A DNA stretch of 64,000 bases from Paratrimastix pyriformis (taxonomy: Eukaryota; Preaxostyla; Paratrimastigidae). The notes under the pieces were generated by a model, which saw only the letters and a list, made by a program, of their open reading frames with translations, searched no databases and was not told the origin of the DNA. Each line of letters begins with the position of its first letter. Position 1 is the stretch's first letter. The position numbers and the translations under genes were made by a program. The stretch is from contig JAPMOS010000001.1 in NCBI GenBank assembly GCA_027972325.1, forward strand, positions 1,087,001 to 1,151,000, given 5' to 3'. Shown piece by piece: positions 23,212 through 33,262 of the stretch.

Positions 23212-26200
23212 GGTACAGTCCTTCAAGGATGCTGTTGATGCTGTCTGCCCGAGCTTTTAATTTCGGATTTTTGCTCAGAACATTCTCTCTCACCATCGTT
23301 AGGACGGTCGCACGGCCCTCAGCTTGGCTGTCATTCAAGGTGTGCCTGAAGCTGTGAGCTCCTTGCTCCAACAAGGCGTTCAATGTGATGCTTTGGATGA
23401 GGACTACCGGACTCCATTACATCATGCTTCTTTTGCTGGCCGATTGGATTTGGCCAAGATGCTGGTGAGCCGTGGCGCTCGGATTGATAGTCACGATAAG
23501 GTTGGCTGTGTCCTTGTGGCGCGTGAGCCAAATTGTTTCCTCCTTCTAGCATGGGCATACACCCCTTCACCTTGCCGTGATGAGCGGGAATTTTGAATTG
23601 GTGAATTTTCTGCTGGACTCTGGGGCCAAGGTTAGTTCAACGTTCCTCGAGGGTGGGCAGGCACTCCACCTGGCTGCCGTGCACCGCGAGCCCGTCATCG
23701 CCAACCTGCTCCTGGAGCGGGGCGCCGAGGTGGACGCCGCCGATAAGGTCGGGAGTGCCCCGGACCTCGGACCGCCATCTGATTCGCATATTCTCCCATT
23801 TTTTACAGTCCGGATGCACGCCGCTGCACAGAGCCGCCCTGAAGGGGTTCACAGAGGTTGTCGCCGTCCTGCTGGACCACCGCGCCTCGATGGAGGCACG
23901 CGATAAGGTCGCCCCCACACACACACACACACACAGACGTACACATCTAGCCCAAGCACAGAGTGACCATCGACCCTCCTACCGACATGCGTCCCCCCAC
24001 CCACCCCGATCTCTCTCCCCGCTCTAGACGGGCTGGAAGCCGCTGCACTTGGCGGCCGCCCAGGGCAACCTGGAGGTGGTCGAGTTGCTCGTCGAGCGGG
24101 GCGCCCAGCTGGACTTCCCCTTCCCGGTCCGTCGGCGCGTTGTCCTCCCGCGGGGGGTGCGAGCTGGTGTGGGCAGCATGACCCTCCCCTGGTTCTGGCT
24201 TGTTCTCATCATCCCCCGGTCCCTGGCTTGTTCCCTGGCCCGGCCGCCGCAGGATGGCCTGAGCCCACTGGGCATCGCCTGCCTCTACGGGCGGATGCCG
24301 GTGGTGCGGTTCCTCCTCGAGCGGGGCGCCAGCATTGACGCCTATCAGTCGGTCCGCCGGCCGACCCATCTCCTGCCTGCCCGCCCATCACATCCTGGCC
24401 TTTCTCTGGGAGGCCTGCAGATCGCCGGGACGCCGCTCCACGTGGCGTGCAAGTCGGGCCACGCGGCCATCGGCGAGCTGCTCCTCGACGCGGGCGCCTC
24501 GGTGGAGAGCCAGAACCAGCTCGGCCAGCGGCCCCTCCACTTGGCCTGCGTCGGGGGCTCGGCCGACACGGTGCAGATGCTGCTTCGCCGGGGGGCCTGC
24601 CCCACGTCGATCGACCTGAACGGCCAGTGCCCCCTGGACCTGGCCCCCGACGAGGCCCGGCCCCGGCTGGAGAACCTCTTCCGCCTCCTGGCCGCTCCGC
24701 TCGCAACAGCCTCCTCCCCACGCAGGGCGGGCCGCCGGCCCCCCTCGGCCTCCTCGGCTCGCTCCCCTCGGACGCCCCGGAGCAGCCAGTACGGAACCGG
24801 GAGCATGCCGGCCCACTTCGAGCAGGACGACGGCCAGTCGCAGGCCCCGTCGGATTGGCGCCAGGCCCCACCCCACGGCGGCACCTTGCCCGCAAGCCCC
24901 CGGTCGGGGACCACCCCCTCCCAGCAGTGGAGCGACGGCGCGGGCGGCCAGTCGCTGCTCTACACCCACGACGCCCCTGAGCCCGGCAGGCACACGGGGT
25001 CTCAGCCCCACTCGCGGCGTCAGCAACACGAGCCTGACGGTCCCCATAATCGGCGTGGCCGGTCGCGCTCCCCCTCCCCGGGGAGTGCATCCCGCGAGCG
25101 CAGCCGAGGAAGCCGCGACCAGGAGCGGGACAGGGACACGGACAGGTACGAGGAGGAGCCGGATGACCTGAGCGACCGCCCGTCCCGCCCCGCCAGCTGG
25201 GGTGGCGGCCGCTCGGGAGAAAGCGACGAGGATCGGCCCAGCCGAGGGCCGGAGGCTGATGAGCGCGATGGGCAGGCCTGGGACGACCGCCGAACCTCCA
25301 CCGGACGGCACACGAGCGGGCGGCCCCGGCCACACGCCGGCTCGCCGCGCCTGACGTCTCCCGGCCCCGCTGCCCACGGGCGCCCCGGGGCGCCCCGTGT
25401 CCCGCCCCTCCGCTTTGTGCGCCCCGAGGCGGAGCTGGAGCCCCACCGCCGCCGATCCGGGAGCCGCTCGCCCCCAGCGCCCGTCTCTGCCCGCACCGAC
25501 TCCGCTTCGTGGGGACGACGCCACGGCCACGACCATGGTTCCTCGCCCCGCCTGGAGCGCCCCGCCGCATCCGAGTCCGAGCAGCAACAGCAGCAGCCCC
25601 GGCACCGCGCCCCGGTCCCGCCTGCCACCACCCGCTCGCCGCCATTGGCGGGTCAGAACCGCTCGCCGCCTCACGTGGAGCGGTACATGCCCCGGGCCTC
25701 GGCCCTCGGGCCCTCGAGCGAGGGCGTTTCCGAGGAGCCGTCCGATGCCGCGTGGGCCCCTCGGCCTCCGCCTCCCAGCAGCCCCCACCACCGCAAACAG
25801 CACCCGGCTCGGGCCCTGGGCGAGGAGGACGAGCGCAGCCTGAGTCAGACCAGCCTTGGCGCCCATGGCCGCCGGAGGGCGCTGGAGGGCATGCGGAGGG
25901 ACGAGGACAGGAGGGAGCGGGGCGAGGAGGAGGAGGAGGAGGAAGACCCGCCCATTCCCGACGGGCGCGCCTGGACCCTCGGCCAGCAGTCCTCCTCGGA
26001 GTCTCGCCGCCACCGGTCCAGCGGCCGCCACTCCCCCACACGGCGACATCGTCGGCGCCCATCCCGCGGCCCGCAGCAGCCAGGCGCCGACACTGCCGAG
26101 GCCGAAGGGACGGTGCGTCTCTCTGTCCCCGAGGCGACCGTCCTGCCCGCGACCACCACCTCCCCCTACGCCCGGGCCCGGGTCCTCCACAAGGCAGTGG

Positions 26201-27168
26201 TGGCCTCCTTCTTCGGCCCCGTGCGCCACGGCCCTGAGCCCCAGCAGCCCCGGTCCCCCCAGCGTCAGGGCGCCTCGCCCCGGCGTCGCCACCAGCACCC
26301 CCACTCGCCATCGCCTTCGCATCCCCCCCCGCCCATCCGCAGCGCCCCCACCCCTCCATCCCCCCACCATCACCACTCGCCCCCCCGCCCGGCCGTGATG
26401 CTCTCTCCCCGCGAGTTGGGCCACCTCCCGGCCTTCTCGGGGTACTCGCCGCCGATCCCGCCCGCCTTCGCCTCGCCGGGGGCCACTGCCCGGGTCATCG
26501 TGCCGAGCCCCCGACTCAACCCCTTCTCGCCCACCCGCAGCGCCTCAGGCTCACCGCCCCCCCCGCCCAGCCCGCCGCCCATCACCCTGACCATCCCGGC
26601 CGTGGCCCAGACCCAGCCCATGTTCCCCCTCCAGACCCCGGCACTATCCACCACCGCATACCCGCCCGCCTCGTTCACCCGCCAGCAAGCGGCAGTCTCC
26701 CCGCCCCGGAGCAGCGCCGACGCAAACGATCCCCGGCCCCATTGGCGCCAAACCAACATGGGGCCCACCCGGCCCTCCCCGGGCGGCCCCGGGTCGCCGC
26801 ACTCCCCGGTCCTCATCCCGTCCATGCAACAGCTCGCCCTGTCTGCCTCCCCCAGGCTGCTCTCGGCCGGGCCTCCTCCCTCTCTTTCCCCGGCCTCATT
26901 CCCCAGCGTCACGGTCAGCCCCGCCCGGTCGTCACCCCTGACCTCCAGCCCCTGGGGAGCCGCCCGAAATGCCCTCCCCCTGCCCCCTGCCGGCGGCGTC
27001 AGTGCACCATCCCCCGCTGGCTTCTCCCCGCCGGTCCGCATGGTGGCGTCGGCAGCCAGGGTCGGGTCGCCTCTGTCGCCTGCCCTGTTCGGGGCCAAGC
27101 ACAGTGCCCCTTCATTCGCATCGCCAGCCGCGGCAGCCCCCTTGCCCAAACACCCGACCTGGTGGTAA
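23212..27168 (+). CDS. Ankyrin-repeat protein with long Pro/Ser/Arg-rich tail
   Basis: About ten ankyrin repeats are visible. Their helix-1 motifs are DGRTALSLAV, RTPLHHASF, GHTPLHLAV, GQALHLAAV, GCTPLHRAAL, GWKPLHLAAA, GLSPLGIAC, AGTPLHVAC, QRPLHLAC and QCPLDLAP. Repeats up to about 24.4 kb sit mostly on separate exons joined in phase 0, usually right after D-K (donors GTCTGC, GTTGGC, GTCGGG, GTCGCC, GTCCGT, GTCCGC). The last three share one long exon from about 24421 that continues as roughly 800 disordered residues, rich in S-P, R-S and H/Q, to the stop at 27168. No catalytic domain is seen. Ankyrin repeats indicate a protein-binding adaptor; the partner is unknown. The exon around 23212-23237 lacks an in-frame ATG, so the start lies in an unresolved upstream exon. 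Confidence 0.8.
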
Positions 27169-27464
27169 TAACGACCTTCCTCCGGTTTTTTCTGGGCTTC
27201 TTCCTTTATTTATCCGCTTTTCGAGTTTTGCCGGGTGGTTTGTTTGTTTTTTGCGCATTCCGGCACAAGGGTCTTATTGAGTTGTTTGACCATGAGAGCT
27301 AACTGTTCCCATTATTTGGGCCGGCGATCTTCTGAATGGTATCACGCAATGCCGGGAGCCCCCCATCTTGAGGGCAGCCTTCCGCCACCCCCCATTGATC
27401 GTCATCCGGCAGGGCGACCCTTTTTTCCAATGCCGGCCAGACTGAGGATTGGACCAAGGCAAAC

Positions 27465-28604
27465 ATGACTTACCCCTTTGTTGCGCAGGCTCTCCCTTAC
27501 CCCCTTGACCCGACTGGCCCCTTGATTCCATCACCACAACTCCCTCAGATGCCTCTTCAAATGCCCATGCAAATGCCCGGCTACGGAGTCAATCCGGATG
27601 AGGCGGTGGATTCTGATATTAAATGTCTCTTCATCTCCGGTCTTCCGGCGGATGTCAAGCAACGTGAAATTCACAATCTGATGCGCCCCTACCCGGGATA
27701 TGAGGGGAGCACACTCAAGGCTGTCGGGCAGAAAATTGCATGTTTTGCCATGTTCACGACGCGTGAACAGGCTCAGTGCGCTCTCGACGGACTGAACGGG
27801 ATCACCTTCGATGCAGAACTGAATTCAGTTCTCAGGGTTGATTTTTCCAGGAGAAACAGCAATGGCATCAAACGGACTCGCGAGCCGGAAGAATCCCGTA
27901 CCCAGGGCCGGCCTCGCGTGGAGACAATCCCTGTCCCATCCACCGCCCCACCCCCACTGTCATGCTACCCGCCTTACTTGCCAAACCAGTCGGCCTACGC
28001 CACCGCACCCAGTGCCCTTTTGCCCTCACCGCCGATCCCACCCGATTTGAGCAGCCTCGACCCCGCCTCCGCTTCGCAAACCATCCTTCCGGCCTCCGAG
28101 AGATACCCGCCAGCCCCGTACCAGGTCTGACGCTGCTTTCTCTTCGAAATCACCGTTTGGGATGAATCTGTAGGCGTACGCGGGCTGGGGCGGCGCGCCT
28201 TCCTCCTCGCGTTCTTTCCCGTCAGCGCAGCAGCAGCAACGCGCTCCGTCGCTTCCAATTGCCACCCTTTTCGTGTACAACCTTCCCGTCTCCGCCAACG
28301 AGGTGGCCCTCCGGGAAATCTTTGGAAAGTCGGTTGCTGTCTCCTTTGGTGTCTCATCGCTCGTGTATTCTTGTTTTCTGCTTGTAGGTATCCGGGTCTT
28401 GGGCGTCTGTCGGTGAATCACAAACCCAACGGCGCTTGTGTTGCTTTTATCGAGTTTTCATCCGTTGATGAGGCCACAACGGCCATGCGGGCTCTGAGTG
28501 GGACCCCTTTCGAGCCGGGGACGCAGCCCATGCAGATTGATTATGCGAAGAAGCCTTTTGGATCCCCACCGACCCACCGTCCCCCCCAAACTACCCCCCA
28601 GTAA
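27465..28604 (+). CDS. Two-RRM RNA-binding protein, RBPMS/MEC-8/couch-potato type
   Basis: Exons are 27465-28124, 28231-28328 and 28388-28604, encoding 324 residues. Introns begin GTCTGA (106 nt) and GTCGGT (59 nt) and end GCAG and GTAG; phases 0 and 2 agree. RRM1, residues about 52-125, carries the RBPMS signature: RNP2 CLFISGLP, RPYPGYEGS, and FAMFTTREQAQCALDGLNG in the RNP1 region. RRM2 has TLFVYNLP, the short-loop YPGLGRLSV, and CVAFIEFSSVDEATTAMRAL. Exon 2 ends at FGK and exon 3 starts at YPGLG, so the join is fixed by the fold. A Pro/Tyr-rich linker separates the RRMs, with a Q-rich start to exon 2. The N-terminal PQMPLQMPMQM tract is low complexity. Family members bind paired CAC-containing RNA and affect splicing or mRNA localisation; the target here is unknown. 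Confidence 0.88.
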
Positions 28605-28949
28605 ATTTATCTTCTCTGGGCCTAAAACAATGCCGTTAGGGCCCACCGACGTCGGTCATGGGGAGAGTGAGATTGGCGGGCGCGGTGAGATGACGAGGCA
28701 CCGGCGATTTGAGGCTGTGGACGAAGTTCGGCCTGATGTCAAATTGTGGGGAAAAACGTGTTGGCCCGGGGACAATGGGGCAATTGCCGGAGAAGAACGA
28801 TGAAAGGGGTGAGGGAAGAAAGAAAGAGAGGGAAGAGGAGACGATACAAAAGGAAAATTGTAACCATTTGACCTGATGTCAATTGGCCTGATGTCAAGTG
28901 GTCTGAAACCTGGTGTTCTATCAGCTCGCCTATTTTCAAATATTGTTTG
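28605..28949. other. Intergenic spacer with three CCTGATGTCAA motifs
   Basis: A 345-base AT-richer spacer between the RRM gene stop and the coiled-coil gene ATG. No supported gene. It contains three copies of the 11-mer cctgatgtcaa at 28732-28742, 28872-28882 and 28887-28897, the last two close together about 55-75 bases before the next ATG. It must hold the 3' UTR of the first gene and the promoter of the second. Confidence 0.6.
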
Positions 28950-31900
28950 ATGCATGCGGCTCCACCATTCCCGCCACAGAAGGAGGCGATGTTAACACCA
29001 TCTCACCGGACTCAGCTGCCATCTATCCCTATGCCACCGCCAGATCAGCCTCCGCCGACAATGAAATATCCTGATCTGCAAAAGACCAATAAATTCCTTG
29101 AGGACAAAGGTTTCTATTCGTCCTTTTGGTTACTTAAAAACCGTCGCTTTGATGCACAGTCGCCCGGCTTTCTGCTGAATTGATACGTTATCAAGGACTC
29201 ATGAAGACTGGTGTCGACCCGTCTGCCGACTTTTTCGTGCACCGACTTGATTGAATTCCCACCAGCTCCATTTCGGCAGGTGCCCAGCCACCAATCATAC
29301 CCCCTTGGGAGACGGATGGGTCTCAATCACCCCTTTTCGTCGCCTACGACCAGCGCATCGCCGAACTCGAGCAGCAGCTGAACCAGTCCAAGGTCGTTCC
29401 GGACCCCTCCAGTCTGCTCACCGCTCCGGCTCGCACAGGAGGAAAGTGATCGCTTCAAGGAGCGGTGCGATCAGCTCTTCTCGGACAACAAGCGGCTCTA
29501 CGGGGACCTCAAGGGGGCTCTGGCGACCCTCGAGAACCAGCGCAAGACGGCCCTGCAGGCTGTCGGGAGCGCTTGCACCCAGGAGGAATAGTCTGCTCCT
29601 TCCCCCGGGGTCTCTGTTGGTCACGCTGACCCTCATCCGATTCTGGCGGCAGTGAGGAGCTGCACCAGCGGGTCGAGCTGGTCACCGCCGAGAACGACAT
29701 CCTCTGCGAGCAGGTGCGCGTCCTGCAGACGGAGCTCGGGGCCACCAGGGGACGGCTGGCGGAGCAGGAGAAAATCGGTCCGGTGGCGGGAGGGCAGGCA
29801 CCAGAGAATCCGGCCGCAATCCCAACCGTGGGATCACTTTCGTCTCGGCTTCCTTCATCCTGAACCGCAGCCCAACGGTGCACCGGCCAGGCGGCCAAAG
29901 CCGACCGCGCCGCCAGCCACGCCGAGCACCAGGTGGCCGCCTTGGAAGGACGTCTCAAGAAGGCCCACAAGCGCCTGGCCCAGCGCGACGAAGCCGTCCG
30001 TCCATCAGCACAGCCCGCCGTCCCCCTCGTACGGACCTCTTCACCGACTGCCACGCCCGTCCCGCCGCTTTTCCGCCACGGCTCCAGTCGCTCATCCCGC
30101 CCATTCATCTCACCCCACCCCACGGGGGACAGCTCCGAACGCTGACGGCAGAGCGGGCGGCCCTAGGGGCGGCCTTCGAGGATGCCAAGCGGCAGGTCGA
30201 GCAGGATGTGGGCGCCGTCGATGCCCAGCGCAGGTCTGACATCCACGATGACGCTCGTTTATGCTCGTTTATCATCGATGATGCTCGTTTATGCCTCTCG
30301 ACCGCAGGGCGGCCGAAGAGCGCCTGGCCCGGACACAGGCCGAGCTTGGCCGCACTCGAGATGCGCTCCACGCCCAGGACATCCGCGTTGATGAGGTCCG
30401 CCTCCAGAGGCCAGCCTCTCCTCCCTCCTCCCCCTCCCCTCACCTGTGTCTCTCCGGTGCCCCTCCAGGCCAATTCGAGCCTCAGGAAATGCGCTGCCGA
30501 ACGGGACGGTCCGTTTTGGTGTGTCGCTCCCTCTCGCCACCACCCGTTGTTCGCGAGCTCCCACCTCATCCGTACCCACCGCGCGGGGCTGCGCAGAGCT
30601 CCGGGCCCGATTGACGCAGGCCGAGGCGGACCTGGAGCAACTCCAGCAGGAGCACGGGGCCCTCGTGGGCAGCCTGGCCACCATCGAGAAACGCATCGCG
30701 GAGGCCGACGAGCGCGAGGTGCGGTCGGCCGACCTCTGCAGACAGAGCGCCGAGATGGTCCGCCTCTCGCGCTCCCTTCTTTTGGCTTTTGGAAGCCCCA
30801 AGGCGGCGTGTGCTGACCCCCGTCCTTCCCGATACCCGGGCCCGCCCGCGCCCGCAGGTCCAGGAGGCCACGGCCCACAAGGAGCAGGCCGCGGTGCGGG
30901 CCCGGCAGGCCGACGAGCACGCGGCCCGGCTGGATGCCCTCCTCCAGCAGAAGACCGCCGAGGAGCAGCAGCAGCGGGCCGTCCTCGTCCAGAGGTCTTC
31001 ACTGTGCACGTGTTGAGCCCCTGTTTGATGCGGCCACTGTTTGATGCTCGAATCGAACGCATGACCATTCCAACTGGGGTGCGGATTGCAGCCTAGAGGC
31101 CCAGTGCCAGCGGAAGGTGGCCGCGGCCAAGGCCCGGGCCGAGAAGGCCGAGCAGGACCTCGCCCAGGCGGCCGCCAAGCTCGAGCAGGCCGAGGCCGAC
31201 AGGCAGTCCGCACCCCAGCATGCCCTCACACGCCCCATAGCTCCCTCTGGCCACACCATCTCCTGATCCACGGCCCGATTCGGTGGGCGGATCATATAGG
31301 GCCTTGATGGATCGGATCCGCGAGGCCGAGGGGGGCCGCCGGCGTGCGCCCGTGGATGAGGTTGTGGATCGGCTCAACGAGGAGCTCGCCACCGCCAAGA
31401 GCGAGCTCGCCCTCGCCCGGACCGAGGCCGACCGGTCCGCACCACCGCCCACCCCTCCTCTGTGCTCTGTGCCTCTGTGCCTCTGGCCAGCCCCCGGGGC
31501 TCACCACTCGCTGTCCCCGTGCAGGGCGCGCAAGGAGGCTGCTGCCCAGGCCGAGGGGGCCAAGGGACTGGCAGGGCGGCTGGAGCGGCGGGCGGGCGAG
31601 GCCGACCAGCGTCTGGCCGCCACCGAGCAGCTCCTTCGCGAGGAGAAGGTCCGTTTGCTGCGTCCACTGCCTCGTGCTCCCGCCAATGCCCACCTCATCG
31701 TCGAAGCGGATGACTCCCTCCTCGTCGCACCCGTACTCGCCAACCGGCACCTCCATTCCCCCCCACTGGGCAGCGGGTGCGCCAGGGGCTGCAGGCCGAG
31801 CTGCAGCAGCAGCAGCGCCGGGCGGAGGATGCCCTGGGGCAGCTGACCCAGTGGCAGCAGGAGCAGGCCAAGCAGGCCGCCGATCTGCGGGCCGCCTACG

Positions 31901-32575
31901 AGGAGCAGCTGCGGACCCTGCGCGAGCAGCTGGGCGTCGCCCTGGAGGCCCAGGACCGCGAGGTGACTGATGTCAACGAGCTCTTCGCCTCCCAGGAGGC
32001 TCTCCTCGAGCAGATGTCGGTCATGCCCCCCAGCCCACGCGCGCGCAGCCGTCGACAACAGACACAAAATGGAGAGGAGGAAGGCACCGCATCTGCTCCC
32101 ATCACATCTGCCTCCACCTGACGCCCCCAGGAAGAGCCAGTCCAAGTCGGCCATGGAGCGGGTCGTCTGGCGGCTGCGCGATGAGAACAAGCGGTCCGCC
32201 GCCGCCCCGCCTATCGGGTGTCTTGCCCGTTGCGCGGCTCCCCACCCGACGCCTCACCTTGCGTCCCTTGGTGGCCGGGGGCAGGCTCGCGAGCGAGGCG
32301 GAGCGCCGGCGGGTGCAAGTGGGCCAGGCCCTCCGCGAGCGGGACAGCATGCGCCAGATCGCCGAGCAGGAGCGCGGCCGCGCCGAGACGGCCCTTCAGC
32401 AGGTCCGCAGCGGCAGGGGCAGAGCCCACCGCACCCCCACCCCAAGGCCACCTGTGGTTTGTTTGTTGATGGGACTCACCCTGGCCATCCCCCCCCCCCC
32501 CTGCAGGTGGCAAGCTTGGTGGCAGAGCGCCACAACCGAGCCATGGATGCAGTTCCCACCCCTGCCTCCTCCTGA
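28950..32575 (+). CDS. Long coiled-coil protein, about 15 exons
   Basis: ATG at 28950 (MHAAPPFPPQKEAM), stop at 32573-32575 after DAVPTPASS. After a short Pro-rich head the protein is almost entirely heptad-like coiled coil: RIAELEQQLNQSK, GDLKGALATLENQRKTALQ, EELHQRVELVTAENDILCEQ, AERAALGAAFEDAKRQVEQD, AEADLEQLQQEHGALVGSL, KVAAAKARAEKAEQDLAQA, LNEELATAKSELALARTEAD, LQAELQQQQRRAEDALGQL and EAQDREVTDVNELF. Exons are short and stop at GTCCGT, GTCCGC, GTCTGA or GTCGGT donors, for example after LARTEADR, LLREEK and RDENKR. No globular domain or catalytic motif is seen and no family could be named. It could be a centrosomal, flagellar or Golgi tether protein. It converges on the nitroreductase with 89 bases between stops. 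Confidence 0.72.
30239..30300 (+). repeat. GATGCTCGTTTATG imperfect repeats in an intron
   Basis: Three copies around the core gctcgtttat (gatgacgctcgtttatgctcgtttatcatcgatgatgctcg...). They lie in the intron that begins GTCTGA after VGAVDAQR in the coiled-coil gene. AT-richer than the flanking exons. Confidence 0.6.
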
Positions 32576-32664
32576 TTCTTGCCGCGATCCCTCCTCTGAG
32601 GTTCTTGTCGATATTATTCTTGGGATGGATGGGAACTTCCATCCGACACAACAGCCTTCTCTCT

Positions 32665-33262
32665 TCAAGCGACGACGTGCACCCGAGAAGCGTCGAACCG
32701 CGACTGAGCGGGGGCGGTGGTCTGAGGAACCCGGGGATGCCCAACAGCAATGATCGAGAATGCCTGAAAGAAGGTGGCCAGATGTATGATTGGATCCGCG
32801 AGGACGGACCGTCATAGTCTCGGGAAGGCTGAGGATGCGGTTGACACGCTCAACGCGGTCGGCTTCAGGAGTAATGCCGAGCCAAACAGCCCCGAGACCC
32901 ATGTCATAGGCGGCAAGAAGGATATTTTGAGAGGCTGCAGCGCAGTCCTGAACCTCGTTGCCCTGATACTTGATCTTCGTCTTGTCAACGCAAACAACAA
33001 TGGCACAGGGAGCAGCCTCAGCGGGGCCCGCATATGGAGAGGCTTGACGAAGCTGGTGGCGAACCTCTACAAAATACCAATAACTTGATGCGGGGGAAAT
33101 AAAGAACAAACCAGCGCTGGTGCACACGTAGAAGTGCCATGGCTGCTCGTTCCCGGCCGACGGGGCCTGCATTGCAGCATGGAGAAGGGAATCAACTTCC
33201 TGCTGGGTCAGGGGGGTCTCGGTGAATTGACGGCAAGAGTGGCGAGCGAGAAGCGTCTGCAT
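32665..33262 (-). CDS. Nitroreductase-family FMN protein, short single-domain type
   Basis: Exons 33262-33112, 33066-32810 and 32763-32665; introns of 45 nt (GTTTGT...GTAG) and 46 nt (GTCCGT...TCAG). Phases agree and give 168 residues. Family marks are the N-terminal LLARHSCRQFTETPLTQQEV (flavin-binding R-x-S-x-R-x-F variant), AAMQAPSAGNEQPWHFYV, AAASQNILLAAYDMGLGAVW, and the closing FSIIAVGHP after intron 2. The length matches the compact nitroreductase subfamily. These enzymes are FMN-dependent homodimers that reduce nitro-aromatics or quinones with NAD(P)H; the physiological substrate is not predictable. No targeting peptide is obvious. Sequence and GC content are close to bacterial homologues in style, but two spliceosomal introns show it is settled in the host genome. 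Its ATG abuts that of the divergent kinase gene. Confidence 0.9.

Noticed and set aside
23640-23670. A 30-nt GTTAGT...GGCAG intron in the ankyrin gene
   Set aside because: Reading straight through gives a proper ankyrin repeat (GAKVSSTFLEGGQALHLAAV), so no intron is needed.
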